Of a stretch of DNA of 64,000 nt, positions 63,983-64,000 are shown piece by piece. The position numbers were made by a program, and so were the translations under genes. The DNA is taken from NCBI GenBank assembly GCA_046153875.1, contig JBJXFE010000006.1, forward strand, positions 43,233 through 107,232, written 5' to 3'. A model generated the notes under the pieces. That model saw only the letters and a list, made by a program, of their open reading frames with translations, did no database searches and was not told where the DNA came from. Within the stretch, counting starts at the first letter, position 1, and every line of letters begins with the position of its first letter. Source of the DNA: JBJXFE01 sp046153875 (lineage in GTDB: Bacteria > Planctomycetota > Phycisphaerae > Phycisphaerales > UBA1924).

Positions 63983-64000
63983 CGGGGGCTGCCGCCCCCG
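63983..64000. repeat. Perfect hairpin at the right window edge
   Basis: CGGGGGC (63983-63989), loop TGCC, GCCCCCG (63994-64000). It may run on beyond the window. Similar in type to the other GC palindromes in this window. Confidence 0.55.

Overview
The window is very GC-rich bacterial DNA, densely coded on both strands. It most likely comes from a planctomycete of the Phycisphaerae. The best clue is the secreted esterase at 37019-38053, which ends in two copies of a DC..G..SVADFGCFQ.KYVLG motif, the GC-type dockerin-like anchor typical of Phycisphaerales. Other support is an orphan FlgI-like lipoprotein, GC-rich palindromic repeats inside genes, a glycan locus rich in sulfotransferases, and planctomycete-style TPR/YggX and NRDE proteins. 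No rRNA, CRISPR array, insertion sequence or phage module was seen.

Left part (1-38 kb), mostly housekeeping. A minus-strand nucleotide operon carries dcd, a DUF4282 membrane protein, a small exported protein and a B12-dependent ribonucleotide reductase that runs off the left edge. A FlgI/HEAT lipoprotein and smc follow on the plus strand. A minus-strand znuABC-type zinc importer has an AT-rich Zur-like operator 41 bp before znuA. Then come tRNA-Ala(CGC), miaA, topA, two small membrane proteins, a YjdF-like membrane protein, a DUF4258/DUF2283 toxin-antitoxin-like pair whose first gene looks doubly frameshifted, uvrC without its helix-hairpin-helix tail, a serine hydrolase, pyrD, a TPR-YggX fusion, a DUF58 protein, TauE, plsC-cmk, a sugar-phosphate-isomerase-like protein, gcvH, an ABC exporter with a double FtsX permease, and a HicAB-like module with a clear promoter/operator. 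A tRNA-Cys with a long variable arm lies at 38.1 kb.

Middle part (40.7-53.5 kb), the most distinctive region. It is a cell-surface glycan locus. It holds a Wzt-type ATPase with a glycan-binding tail, a Wzm permease, three different sulfotransferases, a free methyltransferase, a GT4, a 1109-residue methyltransferase-GT2-GT4 fusion, and a GT9 with a long C-terminal coiled coil. The likely product is a sulfated, perhaps methyl-capped, polysaccharide exported by an ABC transporter. The coiled-coil GT9 and the capping enzymes recall the chain-length ruler logic of E. coli O8/O9a, with sulfate as a possible new cap. Three genes here carry poly-G/C tracts of 9-11 bases, one directly after a start codon.

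Right part (53.7-64 kb). NRDE and DinB proteins, a GH3-family adenylating enzyme, an alpha/beta hydrolase, a DUF6580 plus DUF4430 pair that may be a vitamin or cobalamin uptake module, a second DinB protein, an ABC-2 pair flanked by 41-bp near-identical direct repeats, a CDF metal exporter, a gene remnant, and an unknown 205-residue protein. Several perfect GC-rich palindromes are scattered between and within genes.
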